Below are positions 9,802 through 20,390 of a stretch of 64,000 nt of DNA, piece by piece. Location: positions 19,606,612-19,670,611 of the forward strand of contig OZ038392.1 in assembly GCA_964036045.1 (NCBI GenBank), in the 5' to 3' direction. A model generated the notes under the pieces. That model was not told the origin of the DNA. It did not search any database and saw only the letters and a program-made list of their open reading frames with translations. The position numbers and the translations under genes were made by a program. The stretch's first letter is position 1; each line of letters starts with the position of its first letter. Source of the DNA: Eutreptiella sp. 'Long Island Sound 2002' (lineage: Eukaryota > Euglenozoa > Euglenophyceae > Eutreptiales > Eutreptiaceae).

Positions 9802-12182
9802 CGTTGTCAGTGGGGTGACGATCCACTTGAGAATTTTGAAGAAGAGTGCGTTGTGGCTGTCAGTGCGCTCGTGTGTGCTGTGATTTGTTTGTTTTGCCGT
9901 CGAGACATGCCAAGCAGAACACGCCTTCGACGAAGATCAATAGCGGCTATGGAGCGTCAACGTGGACGGGTCTCCTCACCTTGACGGTGGCGACGCTATG
10001 TTGCACGCAGGAGGTGACAGTTGCGGCCGAGTGCTGCACGTCAATGGAGGCCAACTTCAAAGTCAGCGCCGTCAACGACAGCGATTCAACATGAGCGCTC
10101 ACCAGGGCGCTGAGGCTTTGTTTAGAAGGTTTTGAGTCTGGGTTTGCGTGTGTTGGTGCGCGCTTGCACAGTGGAGAGCCACCGTCGTGGCAGTTTCCCA
10201 CTGTATAACCTTTTTTCAGAATTAGCTTCTCATGGCCTGTCAGATTCTCTACCACAGTCACTTATGGGACCATCTTAGCGCTCGGTCGTGCGTTCGTGTG
10301 TGTGTTTGTGCGCGCATGCTTCGCAGCCGTGCTCCAGAGGTACTGTTTTCAAGGTTCAACCTGGTTTCCGACTCAGCTCAGTCTCTCTTCCGTGTCAGAT
10401 CCTCTGCCTCAGCAAGTTGTGAGATACTCGTTGCGCTGAACAGCACTGAGCCACGATCGCCTACCCTGAGCCTTGTGCTTGGGCTGTAAGGCGCTTGGTG
10501 TGTTCGGCTTGTCTTTGGGTATTTTTTCAGTGTTTCAGGTTTTTGTGGCTGAATCTAGCTCAAATGAGCTGGATGGAAAAAACGGGTATGACACCAAGCG
10601 CCTTCGGCGCTCAAAAAGCACTGTTTTTGTGCTCAGTGGCTCACACCAATGTGCAGCCTTGCTTCAGTTTTTTGAATCTGAGGCTTCAGGCCCAGTTCTA
10701 CGCTGGCCTGATTTTGAGCACTTTGCTCAGGAGATGTCAACCTAATTTTGGCTTGATTTGCTGACAAGAGGAATATCTTTCAAAAGACTTCTAAATTTTT
10801 TTCAGTGTCACAGTGTTGCTCTTCTTTTTTTTAACTCTTCGCTCCTGTTTGGGAGCTGGGGCACGACTGTGCATTTGCCGGTGCTCCACTCCCTCATGTA
10901 ATCTATGGGTAAACCTATTATATTTTTTTGTACCCTCCCCACCCACTGTCCCAGTCTGGGACTCAAATACTCTGCCACTGCAGAGTCCATTGCAGAGCCA
11001 CTGCTCCTGCAGTGACTCCAGCCCCCCCACAGAGGAGTTAGTGCCTCAGTGGACACATACACTCTGGGCCAGAGTGTATGGGAAAATTCTGCTTTGTTAT
11101 TTTCTTTACAAGAGAATTTCGGGGGTGCATTTTTTGCCTGATGGCAGCACACCCACAGTGGGAGGGGTGCGAGGCCTCAGCACCATATGTGCCGCAGGCC
11201 CGTGTACTGTCTGTTTGCAAAATTTTTTCTGGGGACGCTCAGGGATTTTTGGCTAATGTATGCACGTGTTCACACTTGCGCATGTGTTTGTTGCATTGTA
11301 TGCATGCAAGTTCGTTTGCCCTGACCTTCTGATTTCCTTACCCCTTCTCCCTTGCTTCCTTGTTCCCAGGTCAGTGAGATACGATGGGGATCAATTTTCA
11401 GTCAGATGTCGACATATCAAAAATACTTTTGGATCAGCCCAGCCAATTCAGGTCTGTTTTTTTCTGTCAATGTGCCCCAGCCCCTCCCCTCCCTTCGGTT
11501 GCATGTCAGCGCTCCCTTTTCTTCTGCCTCCCTCTGCCACTGCAGTGCGAGGTGATGGAAGCGCCAACTATGAAGGGTTTTCAACAATGCTCGGAAGTAA
11601 TCTAATTAGAAGATGAAGGGCCTGCAGCTTTGTACATTTTTTAAGGGTTCATTTGAACTCCCGATACAGTGAACTCCAATCAGGAGTCACTGAATTTTCA
11701 GCTGCATGTGTGCCTGCTTGTTTGTATTTTTCCGACAGTTCTGAGCAGGTTTTTTTGGTGCAGAAATCTTTTTAGACCAGATGGCATGGGCAGTGAGTAG
11801 AATCAAGTGGAACTGTTTTGAATTTCAGTTTTTGGAAAACTGCCCCCCTGAGTTTTAGGCCAGGAGTTTACAGCAGGATTTTGCTCAGGTGAATTTCTGT
11901 TTGAAAACTTTTAGTGCTTTCTCAGGAAGTTTTCCCATAGTCAGCTCGGTTTTTAGGTGGCAGTGACCCCCCCACTCAGGATAGTGTGTAGGGTACCCGA
12001 ATAAAAAGTAGAGGGACCTTAGTTCAGGATTTCAGGTCTTGGGGTTAGGGGTTAGGGGTTAGTATCATATCTCAGTCAATTTTGCAAACATTTTTCTGTA
12101 CATAAGTGGCTGTGCATTCCCCTGGGTTGTGTGTCAGCCCTTGCAGGTGGCCTAGGGGCTGCGGCAAGGGCTTGGCGGGGGG
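9802..12182 (+). other. Interior of the non-autonomous element without recognisable genes
   Basis: The sequence is T-rich and unlike the flanking gag. Only short unrelated frames are present. It holds three GGGGTTA units at 12041-12061, which resemble a telomere repeat but are too few to be one. Confidence 0.6.
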
Positions 12183-12480
12183 CGTGACGGGTTATGCCAA
12201 GCTGGGGGCTGCCCGCAGCCAGATCGCGATCCTGTAGCTTAGGACGCGTCGCGCGCGTGCAGAAATAAAGGATTTTACGCTCTTGAAATATTGAAATCTC
12301 TGTTTGCATTTCAGGGTATTTAACCATGGTCTGGACATGAAGGATTTTGACAATTTCAGATGTACAGACGTTCAGACGTAGAGACGTGTGACGGATTTGG
12401 ATTTGTGCCATTGCTTCGGCGTGTGGTAGATCTGCCAATTGTTCACCAAGAGTCCAGATTAGTACCCGGTAGGGTATACA
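12183..12480 (+). repeat. LTR of the 3.27 kb element, right copy
   Basis: This is the second 298-bp copy, ending in GGTATACA and followed directly by the GTCCT duplication at 12481-12485. Its first base is C rather than T, so the terminal TG is lost here. Confidence 0.85.
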
Positions 12481-12485
12481 GTCCT
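12481..12485. other. Target-site duplication, right copy (GTCCT)
   Basis: Identical to 9208-9212, and the two copies flank the 3268-bp insert. Confidence 0.85.
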
Positions 12486-13173
12486 CATTCCATGTGCGAA
12501 GTTCTCCAGATCCCGGTCTCCCAGAGAATCTTCCAATCAGCTTATTCAAGCGTTCAACACGACGTCCCAGAATCTCGAGTGTTGGAGCACGTTGAATTGC
12601 GACATTCACTGGATTGACTTGGTGCATTGGGTTCACAGGTGGTTGTGGAGTTGGTTGTTGCGGTGGATAAGGTGAACTGTTCGGCGTTGAATACGGTGGA
12701 TAGCTCGAAGGAGACGGCTGTGGTTGTGGTTGTTGTTGTCGAAACTGGAAGTGATTCGAAGGTTGTTGACTGGAAACTTGTGTAAACTCGTTGAGAAGGA
12801 CATAACATTGCGAAAGCTTGTGTTCCAGACGTCGAAGTTCGCTTACAGCACCTTGTGTTGCATTGTCCGTCGGAGACTGCAAAGTGTCGACTCGGTGATC
12901 AGTTGCCGCAGTAGCATTTGCTGTTGTTGTCTGCAACGCATCCATGCGTTGTTCCAATTCGATGACCTTGGCTTGAGGATCTGCAAGCTTCTGCGTCAAG
13001 CTCTGATGATCACGAGAAATGCATGGAAACCACTCACTTTCTCCACTTGCGATGCGCTCTGCGATGAACTTTTCTAACAAAATCGAAAACTCGTGATGCA
13101 ACGGTGAGTTGGTTCGAAACAAACTGTCTCTGATAAAGTGCAGCATAGCTGCGTCGTCGAAAGGTTGCTCCAT
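12486..13173 (-). pseudogene. Element A gag N-terminal half
   Basis: The frame starts with ATG at 13173 (MEQPFDDAAM) and is intact to the insertion point at 12485. Features in order are: an N-terminal helical part; a predicted coiled coil (about residues 60-125, with heptad-like L/V spacing); a Gln/Pro/Ser-rich linker (about 135-185); and the start of the capsid core with RFSGRPGS and LRTWNED. The coding continues at 9207 after removal of the inserted LTR element. Gag structural proteins form the retrotransposon particle. This half has no internal stop. Confidence 0.75.
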
Positions 13174-13238
13174 TGCAAATTGAAATCCAATTCAAGTTGA
13201 CGGCGTCGAAGATTGATCTCGAATATTGATCTCCCCGC

Positions 13239-13254
13239 CAGCTAGCTGGCTACC
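13239..13254 (-). other. Candidate primer-binding site of element A
   Basis: On the minus strand the sequence TGGTAGCCAGCTAGCT lies about 70 bases upstream of the gag ATG. Its first bases, TGGTAGC, match the usual initiator-tRNA primer site, as also seen in elements B and D. Confidence 0.5.
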
Positions 13255-13257
13255 ACT

Positions 13258-13481
13258 TGTTGTGGTTTACGACCTGGGAACTCTCTTGTCCTCTTGTTTC
13301 TCTTGTTTCTCGAAAATCCAAAATCCCAAATCGACAAACCTCTGCGCAGGATCTTTAAACGGAGCGCCAATACATAGACACTTCACAAATTCGAAGACAA
13401 AAAGCCTGTCCAGAGATATCGAAGTATCATACAGCACTTCGTTCACGCAACTGGCATTTTGATGCTTCATATGTAATCACA
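13258..13481 (-). repeat. Candidate 5' LTR of element A (about 224 bp)
   Basis: The segment lies immediately upstream of the candidate primer site and is bounded on the + strand by TGTTGTGG and ATCACA, i.e. TG..CA. No second copy is in the window, so the boundaries are a guess based on termini and position only. Confidence 0.3.
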
Positions 13482-13560
13482 GGCTGCAGTGCGATTGCGA
13501 CTGCAATTGCGACTCGCGCGCTCGCTGCGCTGCTGCTGTTGGAAGCCATAACACTCCCAT

Positions 13561-14265
13561 CTCTGTTGTTTGCCTGTTTTCCACCGTGCTTCCCTGATCA
13601 GTGCCACATCTGAACCCAGCGGTATGTTGCCATCCAATGAGACACTCTCGCCAAGCCTTGTGACCCACAGACATTCATCAGCCAGGCTCCAGACAATTCC
13701 GAGATTTTTTCAAGCAGGCCTGGGACCACAGGTCTCAGCATGTTTCGCTCACTTCAACATGCCGTGATTCACCCGTCAGTCGGCCAACTGCAATTGCATG
13801 GAATTCATGCGTACTTGAAAAAAAAATATTGTTGTGCACTCCACAGAAATTTTTCAGGCGCCTGGGGCCACCACTCTGTTGTTTGCCTCCCTCTGCCGAG
13901 CTTCCCTGATCAGTGCCACATCTGGACCCAGCGATCTGTTGCCACCCAATGCCGCCGCTTTGACAGCTACAGTGGTCAGCTTTAGGAGCTTACGACACAG
14001 GGTGGTGCAGCCAGGTTTCAGCCAGTGATGAGACCTTTTCAAGCAAGCCCGGGACAACAGATCACAGCACTATTCCAGGTTCTTGTACCGTGGTTCATTC
14101 CGTCAGTCAGCCACCTGCAACTACTCAAGTTGTGCCTATTTGAAAACATTACTCTTGCACACCTCACAGAATTATCTCAAGCAATCTTGGGGCCGCAATT
14201 TTCAACTCTGTTGCTTGCCTGATTTCTGCAGTGCTTCCCTGATCAGTGCCACATCTGGACCCTAC
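13561..14265 (+). repeat. Tandem repeat, two full units of 312 and 333 bp plus a partial third
   Basis: Each unit starts CTCTGTTG(T/C)TTGCC and contains CTTCCCTGATCAGTGCCACATCTG. Starts are at 13561, 13873 and 14206, and the third copy stops near 14265. The units are clearly diverged. No coding function is visible. Confidence 0.75.
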
Positions 14266-14669
14266 AATGATGACCCCACCAGCCCGTAAACAGGCGCTCA
14301 CAGCCCCCCCTACGCGAACCGGCTGCCCCTGTCAATTACATTCCCCCTGTGCAGCAGCAGGCTCTTCCCTAGAGATACACGCCAGCTATTGGTCTGTGCA
14401 AGTGTTGCCCAGTACCGGGCCTCAGTTAAAACACGTCGGCACCCCCCCCCCCCACTAGACAAGCAGTGCCACTGTCCTTCAATCCAGCCCCCAGGACCCA
14501 TCTGATTCCCGTCCTCAAAACCAATATCAACCTACCTTTCCATGTACCCTTCACCCATTCATCACCTGATCCCCAAATTTACGCGCCGGTTCCCCCCAGT
14601 CGAGCCTGTTCAACCTTTGTATGGTCTCTCCCCCTGAGTTATAACCTATGGCTCAACGTTTCTTCTTTG
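14266..14669. other. Unique spacer without a gene
   Basis: This is a Pro/Cys-codon-rich, C-rich stretch with a 13-base C run near 14442. It holds no conserved frame or repeat that I can identify. Confidence 0.5.
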
Positions 14670-14673
14670 AAGC

Positions 14674-15384
14674 GAGCAAGAAAAAGTCACTGCCATGTCT
14701 TTCTTGGAGAGCGTGATCCAGGCCAAGCCCCCCTTAAAACCCTTTTGTTAATGCTAAGACTAACTCAAGTATTTTTACCTCTCTTTTGATGCCTAAAGTA
14801 CACTTTCTCAAAGTAACTAGGGTTGTAACCCTAGCCGCCCATGAAGTTCACCCCTACCACTCAACTGAGCGGAGGTACCTTCCTTCATGGAGGATATACC
14901 GAAAAAAAATAGGCATTTCATGCTTTAGGCCTTGGAGGTTAAGCCTAGTGGTCTCCCACCCCAAGACCCCTATACTCAATTGTTTCTACCACTTATTGTG
15001 GTTCTACTTTTTAACTGTTTCTGAATTCAGTTGCTTGGCCAAGTCATTTTCTGTGTTGGCCCTGACATCTATGCCCCACATTCCTAACCAGCACCATTAC
15101 ACCCAAAAGAGTGCACATGAAGTGCCTGATGCTATCTTGGAGGCTGGAGTCAGACCACTTTTCATATAAAATCGTTTGTATTATCCATTTGTGATTGAAT
15201 CTTTGTGTTTATACCTGCTTTGTCTATCTGCAGCACTTCTGTGTTACACTGGATTTCAAAACTATTCATTCATTCCATCCACATCCTGTTCTTGCTCTAC
15301 TTGCTGCTTTGGTTTCGGTTTTCAACTTCAAAACCTGCAGGATTTCATCAAAATATCTAGGGCATTAATCAAGGACATATTTCC
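14674..15384 (+). repeat. Element D 5' LTR, 711 bp
   Basis: Aligned by eye with 25511-26221 over its whole length. The LTR begins GAGCAAGAAAAAG and ends GACATATTTCC, so it lacks the common TG..CA ends. The homologous LTR of element B starts CAGTAGGAAAACG, which supports this boundary. The primer-binding site follows at 15385. Confidence 0.8.
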
Positions 15385-15394
15385 GGTAGCATGG
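15385..15394 (+). other. Primer-binding site of element D (initiator-tRNA-like)
   Basis: GGTAGCATGG lies directly inside the 5' LTR. Element B carries GGTAGCAGACGC at the same place, which fits the initiator methionine tRNA 3' end better. Confidence 0.55.
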
Positions 15395-15466
15395 ACAGTC
15401 CCTTGTGACCTTTTGAACCGACCCTGAGAAGAAGTGCAGCACACAAAGCTCAACAACAAGTTCATC

Positions 15467-17659
15467 ATGTCGACGCCAAGCGTCAGCACCTGGCCCATAA
15501 GAACTGTCCAAGTACAAATGGGCAGCATGGCCCACCCTATGAGTGAACCACCTTACCGAGCTCCACATCTCAGTGTCGCATCTGGGTCTCAAGGAGATCC
15601 AGATCGCAGAAGGGCGGAAGAAATACAATCCTTACCACCGAGGCCTTAGGCGGAGACAGCCTGCATCATCTCCACAGGCGCGTAGCAGCCTCAGTCTCCC
15701 GATCCGCCTGTCCGGCATCATCCTCAACAGCGATCGGAGGCTCTGAGGAATACGAGGAACTGAGGAAGAAAATGGATGAATACATCCCCCATGAGGAGTA
15801 CTACAAATGCATTCGGGGAGAAGACGGGGAGGAGCCATGGGCAGTACACGGATCCAGACCACGTACAGACCTAGGGTCCTACACGCACTCTGGCCCGCCG
15901 TCCGACAGAGCCAAGACAGCATCCCTGCCAAGACGACCGAGACCGGAGTATCCAAGAGCATGTTGTCAAACCCCAAGGGCTTCCGAAGTAGGCCCGACTC
16001 GAGTTGAGAGACAACATCATCCAAGGCCAACCTACGGTGCCCTGGATCATACGGCCGAACTGCTGGGCAAACTTCTGTCTGGATCAGAAGATCCAGATGT
16101 GACGGCCCTATTGGAGGCCATTAAGACGAAACTGGGTATTGCAGAACCTTACCCAAGCCAGAGTTGTCCTCCCCCTCCCCCGGACTGAGCACCCTGGCCA
16201 ATGATCTTAAGAGATCAAGGGTCTCAAGGCTGTTGCCTAAGGTCACCTGCCCCAGCCCCTTTCACCCCCGTGCCAGGACAGTCCCTATCGCTGAACTACA
16301 GGACGTGCCTGTGACAGAGACTGAGAAAAGAGGGCTGTCAGCCCTGGCACCTCTTGCCGGCGTATCACCTTCTGGCCTAACTGCGGGGGGTGGGAAGACG
16401 GGCAGACCTATTGCCCAGGCAAACATCCAGCTGGAACTGCCGGAAATTGACCCCGAAAATCTGCCCAAATGGGCAGAAGAATTTGCTGAGTTTCTTTTGC
16501 TGACTGGCCAATCCCACGTGGATGTGGCCACCAAATGCTCACTGCTGAAACGTTCATGCAAAAAGAAATTTTTGCAAAAACAGGTGAAACAGATTGTGAA
16601 AACCTGTTCCACCTGGGCAGAGGTACTCCAGAGGTTGGAGAAAATGTTCCCAGTCTATGAGACTGACCTCAGTGTGCGCACACAGATAGAGGAGCTACCT
16701 ATGCTACCTGAGTTTCCTTCTGCTGCGCGAATCTCTGAATACGTGTGCGACTTGGAGTATCTGTTTTCGCGGATGAATGTGGGCTCCTACGGAGCCACAG
16801 AGCCCCACCTGTGGCTCATGAGTAAGATCCCCCAACGTACGTGGGATGATTGCCGCTCTACCTCTGGGAGGAAGAGTCGGACCCACTCGTACGGTGAACT
16901 GGCGGACCTCCTGATTGAGCTAGCTCTTGAGAGGGAGAATGACTCCCACATGGAGAAGTTCCTCAAGAAGCACTTGGGTCGAGGGGGTAACCCTACCCCG
17001 AACGTGGCGAAGGGAAAGGGCCTAAAAATCCCACTAACACCAACCAGGGAGGTGGTAAGGGAAGGGGTAACCTACGTGCCATGAATAAGGTTAAACCTGA
17101 GGCAGGTACACCCCCTTTGTTCTACTGCAAACCTGTCAATGACAAGGGGGGGCCTTGTCATGCCCCTGACTGAGATCAACGCAGTGACTGTATGCTTCAG
17201 ATGAAACGACAGCAGCATACCAAGGATGGGAAACCTGTGACCCATCAGGATCATTTCAGGTGTACCATCACCCTTGGCTATTGTGGCAAACGTCGTCACT
17301 ATGAAGACGAATGTCACATAAAGAAAAGCGAGAGTGATAAACTCAAGCGTCAGGAGGCCGAATGCCAGAAGACCCAAACACCCACCAAAAACCCTCAGAA
17401 TGGGGATAAAGGTGGTAAAGGAGGTGGCAAGGGGGGTGGCAAAAATGGACCCCCTAACCCCCAGAGGCGCTCATCAGCGCCCGTTGCTACACCCTCTCCT
17501 GCTGCTACACCCCCTCCTGCCGCAGGTGATCCCAAGAAGCGCCCCCAGGGGGATAACGCTACCCCTGAGGGGAATAACTCCAAGAAGAGGCGCTTGGCCT
17601 GGATGGCCAGGTCCCTCATAGCTGCAGGGGTGGATGTCAAGTTCCCGGATGAGGAGTAG
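15467..17659 (+). pseudogene. Element D gag with zinc-knuckle region, frameshifted
   Basis: The start is ATG 15467 (MSTPSVSTWPIR), shared with element B. Coding is split over at least four stretches: 15467-15647, about 15690-16188, about 16205-17084 and 17192-17659. The third is the capsid core: PENLPKWAEEFAEFLLL, the basic CKKKFLQKQVKQ segment, WAEVLQRLEKMFPVYETDLSVRT, then SYGATEPHLWLM and LLIELALEREND. The last stretch has a Cys/His cluster, CTITLGYCGKRRHYEDEC, with spacing CX6CX4HX4C. This deviates from the standard CX2CX4HX4C, but the second half is normal. A Lys/Gly/Pro-rich tail ends at a TAG at 17657. Gag forms the particle and binds the RNA. Several frame breaks make it non-functional as it stands. 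Confidence 0.85.
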
Positions 17660-19910
17660 GGGGGCGGCTCCGAAGAGGAGGACTTGGTTTTCTGGATCCT
17701 CGTGAAAATCGGGGATCAAGTTTTTCGAGCGGTGCTTGACACCTTGCAACACTTTCCATAGTGGCCCGGCGCCTGCTAAAGACTTTCAAGAAAACTAAGA
17801 CCGTGGCCTCAAGAGTAGGGGATGCCCGTACCATCCATTCCTTGGGGGGGTTCGATGTGACTATATGCCTGGGCGATTAAACCGTGATTCAACACTGCAG
17901 AGTGCTGGACACCGACGCCTTTGACATCGTCATTGGTACAGACCTCCTACGAAGAAACCCCCAGGTAAAAATGCTGTCTCTCCAGCGCCCCTATTCTTTG
18001 CACTGCGACTTTGGCAGTGGACTGTTCTCCGTACCTTTGGAGCTGTCAGGACAAAAAGAGTCTGGGCTGCGCTACGCATCCATGACTAACTATCGTACTG
18101 AAAACTACCAAATGGCCTGTCACATTCTTGAAAATGGACTGGCGGCCCTTCGGGTAAACCTGGATGAGATCCAGGTGGAATTGTTTGCGAGCCAACAACA
18201 GCACATCATGCAGTTGTACTGCTCGAAACAATTGAACAATGCTTTCCATTTCTTCTGGAAAGCAATGGGCCTAGCGTATGCTAACCCTCCCTTCTCCCTG
18301 CTCGCGAAGGTTCTAACCAAAATCGCTTATGAGGGAGGAAGGGTTATCATGTGCACCCCTGACTGGGGCTGCTCTGGTGAACATGCTTACTGGCGCCGTA
18401 TGCTGAATCGAATGACCGTGGGAAGAGTGCAACTCCCTGACGGCCCCATCTATGTGCCTGAGGACTCAGACACAGCTATGCAGGCCCCTTAGTGGGCCAG
18501 TTTCCTGTCCATCGTCGATGGATCTCTCAATCCTGTACCCTTGTGTGACCTAGACCAGGTGCTACTGAAAGAGGTCATGGCCGAAAATCGTGGCCTGACC
18601 CTTTCTGATCTCAAAAATCGATCTCCTGAGCACCTACCTGCCACACTTACAGGGTGTGAGTCTCCCGATGACTATCTGGAACCTGCAGCTGTAAAGGAGG
18701 ATGCTGACGACCAGCCGTCTGAGATCGCCAGCACTAACTCTCCTGTTGATCGCAGCTGTGTTGACCTAAAACACAGTGCCTCCCTATCCCGGCTGTTGCT
18801 AGAGGAGGTAGATCTAGAGTCAACCCCTGAGCCCGCTTCCCCTGTTGGGAAGCCAGTGCTACACATGCAGCCTATGCACACAGGTGAACCCGTGGCCCGG
18901 AGTGCTGATGCTCTGGCGCGACCTGCTTCTAATAACATGCCAATGTCTGAGCATGACACTCAGGAACTCCGGCAGCTGTTGTACCTGAAGGCCGAAGGTA
19001 TTGAGCGCCAAGAGCGGCTGCAATACCTCAGACAAACCTGGAAATCCTTCATCTGGTCTGAGGGGGACAATGATTCCTATACGCTGCCTGATCCTGAGAT
19101 ACCGCTAGTGTATTCTCTGCACTATGGGCAGCAGTGTCCCCCTGAGTGGGACGATGGTTCTGTGCCTGCCGAAACTGCTGATCGGCAGAAAAAGAAAGAA
19201 CATGGAAAAAGCAACCTCCATGCTGAGGAGTATTGCCTGCAGAAAATCGAGAGTCTTAACCTTGACCCCCGACTGAAGAAACTGCTGATAACCTATGAGG
19301 AGGTGTTCGGCGCCTTGCCGCCTCCCCTCTCTTGTAAGAAACTGGTCCAGATGGACCTGAAACTGAAACGTGAATTTGAAAAGACGCGAGTGAGGCGTCG
19401 TCCCTATCCCGCTCCACAGGAACAGGTTGAGGAAATCGAGCGCCAGATCCAGGAATGTATTGATGCAGGCCTCGTTGAAGAATATAAGAAGGGGGACTAC
19501 CCCATCACTGCAGTCCCTGTTTCCTGGTTGCCAAACCAGGGTCGACTGCCCTACGACTGGTTGTTGACTATGGTGAGGTCAACAAGAAAACCCAGAACCA
19601 CTCAGGGAGTATTCCTAACATGGAAAATACCCTGGAGCGTATTGCCAAATGCAGGTACAAGACCAAAATGGACAAACGCTCTGGTTTCTGGCAGGTGGAC
19701 CTAACCGCCGCAGCTCGGGAGCTGCTGGCTTTTGTAACCCCTAAGGGCCGTGTCTTTAAGTGGAAGGTTATGCCTTTCGGGGTGGCTAATGCCCGAGCGC
19801 TCTTCCAGGAGCTAATGAACAAAATTTTGTGCATACTGAGGCGCAGGCCTCTAGTACAAGAGTTGATTTCTCGGGGTGGAGAAATGGAGGCTCGTGAGTT
19901 TGGGTACTAA
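17660..19910 (+). pseudogene. Element D pol part 1: protease, an unassigned NPPF domain and reverse transcriptase, broken
   Basis: A retropepsin-like region starts near 17690; the active-site area reads D-T then a frameshift (about 17732), so the expected DTG/DSG triad is not readable in one frame. The IVIGTDLLRR segment at 17920 is the conserved C-terminal protease part. One frame then runs from 17884 to 19704 with a single TAG at 18490-18492. Between protease and RT it encodes VELFASQQQHIM and ANPPFSLLAKVL, not part of the standard gypsy layout. A C-run frameshift near 19500 moves coding to the frame ending at 19910, which holds RT motif A (KMDKRSGFWQVDL) and motif B (PFGVANARALFQELM). The Asp pair expected in motif C is absent in all frames around 19870-19905. 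An acidic/Ser-rich spacer separates the NPPF domain from RT. Confidence 0.8.
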
Positions 19911-19998
19911 TACCCAAGAGGACCATGTCCTTCTCCTCCGTGAATTTTTCATTGTCTGTCAAGAATGCCATCTCCGAATCAAACTCGAAAAATGTGAG

Positions 19999-20052
19999 TT
20001 TATGAAAGAGGAGATGGAATATTTGGGTTTCGACGTGGGGTATGGTTGTTGG
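19999..20052 (+). other. 54-bp duplication, left copy, flanking a SINE
   Basis: These bases recur at 20337-20390 with a single A/G difference. They encode the RT segment around EYLGFDVGYGCW, so the duplication is of pol sequence. Confidence 0.85.
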
Positions 20053-20336
20053 TAAAGGTAAAGGTAAGTTGCTCGGGCGATCTCCGAACTCCAGCGTATC
20101 AGTGATCCCTACCTGTCCCTCGCAGCATCCCTTCCGGCTCGCGGGGTCACCGACACCCTAGCGCCTAGGACACTTCGTTCCGCCCCCACCGGGGTTCGAA
20201 CCGACGCAGCTTCCCTTCCGGCTCGCGGGGTCACCGACACCCTAGCGCCTAGGATACTGCGATCGGCCTCCACCGGGATTCGAACCGAGCACCTTTAGTT
20301 CAGGCGTCACGTGCATGACCGCTGAGCTACGAGACC
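20053..20336 (-). mobile_element. tRNA-derived SINE inserted in element D pol
   Basis: The 284-bp insert lies exactly between two 54-bp copies of pol sequence. In minus orientation it starts GGTCTCGTAGCTCAGCGG, with a Pol III A-box-like TAGCTCAGCGGT (20319-20329) and a B box GGTTCGAATCC (20276-20286). It ends in (CTTTAC)-type repeats, visible on the + strand as TAAAGGTAAAGG at 20053. A second B box is at 20193-20202, because an 84-bp segment is tandemly duplicated (starts about 20123 and 20207). This is a tRNA-head SINE with a duplicated body. Pol III promoter boxes and a simple-repeat tail are standard SINE traits. Confidence 0.85.
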
Positions 20337-20390
20337 TTTATGAAAGAGGAGATGGAGTATTTGGGTTTCGACGTGGGGTATGGTTGTTGG
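20337..20390 (+). other. 54-bp duplication, right copy
   Basis: Matches 19999-20052 and continues directly into the rest of pol (KPAASKMQPL). Confidence 0.85.

Larger units (their letters stand above)
9213..12480 (+). mobile_element. Non-autonomous LTR retrotransposon (LARD-like), 3268 bp
   Basis: Two near-identical 298-bp direct repeats (9213-9510 and 12183-12480) bound the element. The left copy starts TGTGAC and both end GGTATACA, the usual TG..CA termini, with one change at the start of the right copy. A 5-bp duplication, GTCCT, flanks it. A G-rich tract (GGCGGGGGG) lies just before the right LTR and is a candidate polypurine tract, so I place the element on the + strand. The 2672-bp interior has one small frame near its start and no reverse transcriptase, integrase or protease, so it must depend on another element. 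No tRNA primer site could be identified after the left LTR. Confidence 0.8.

Noticed and set aside
12041-12061. Three GGGGTTA units as a telomere
   Set aside because: Only three units, inside a transposable element; no terminal context.
12076-12480. Continuation of element A gag through 12480 to 12076
   Set aside because: That part is the LTR of the inserted element and its interior; the true gag continues at 9207, as shown by the GTCCT duplication.
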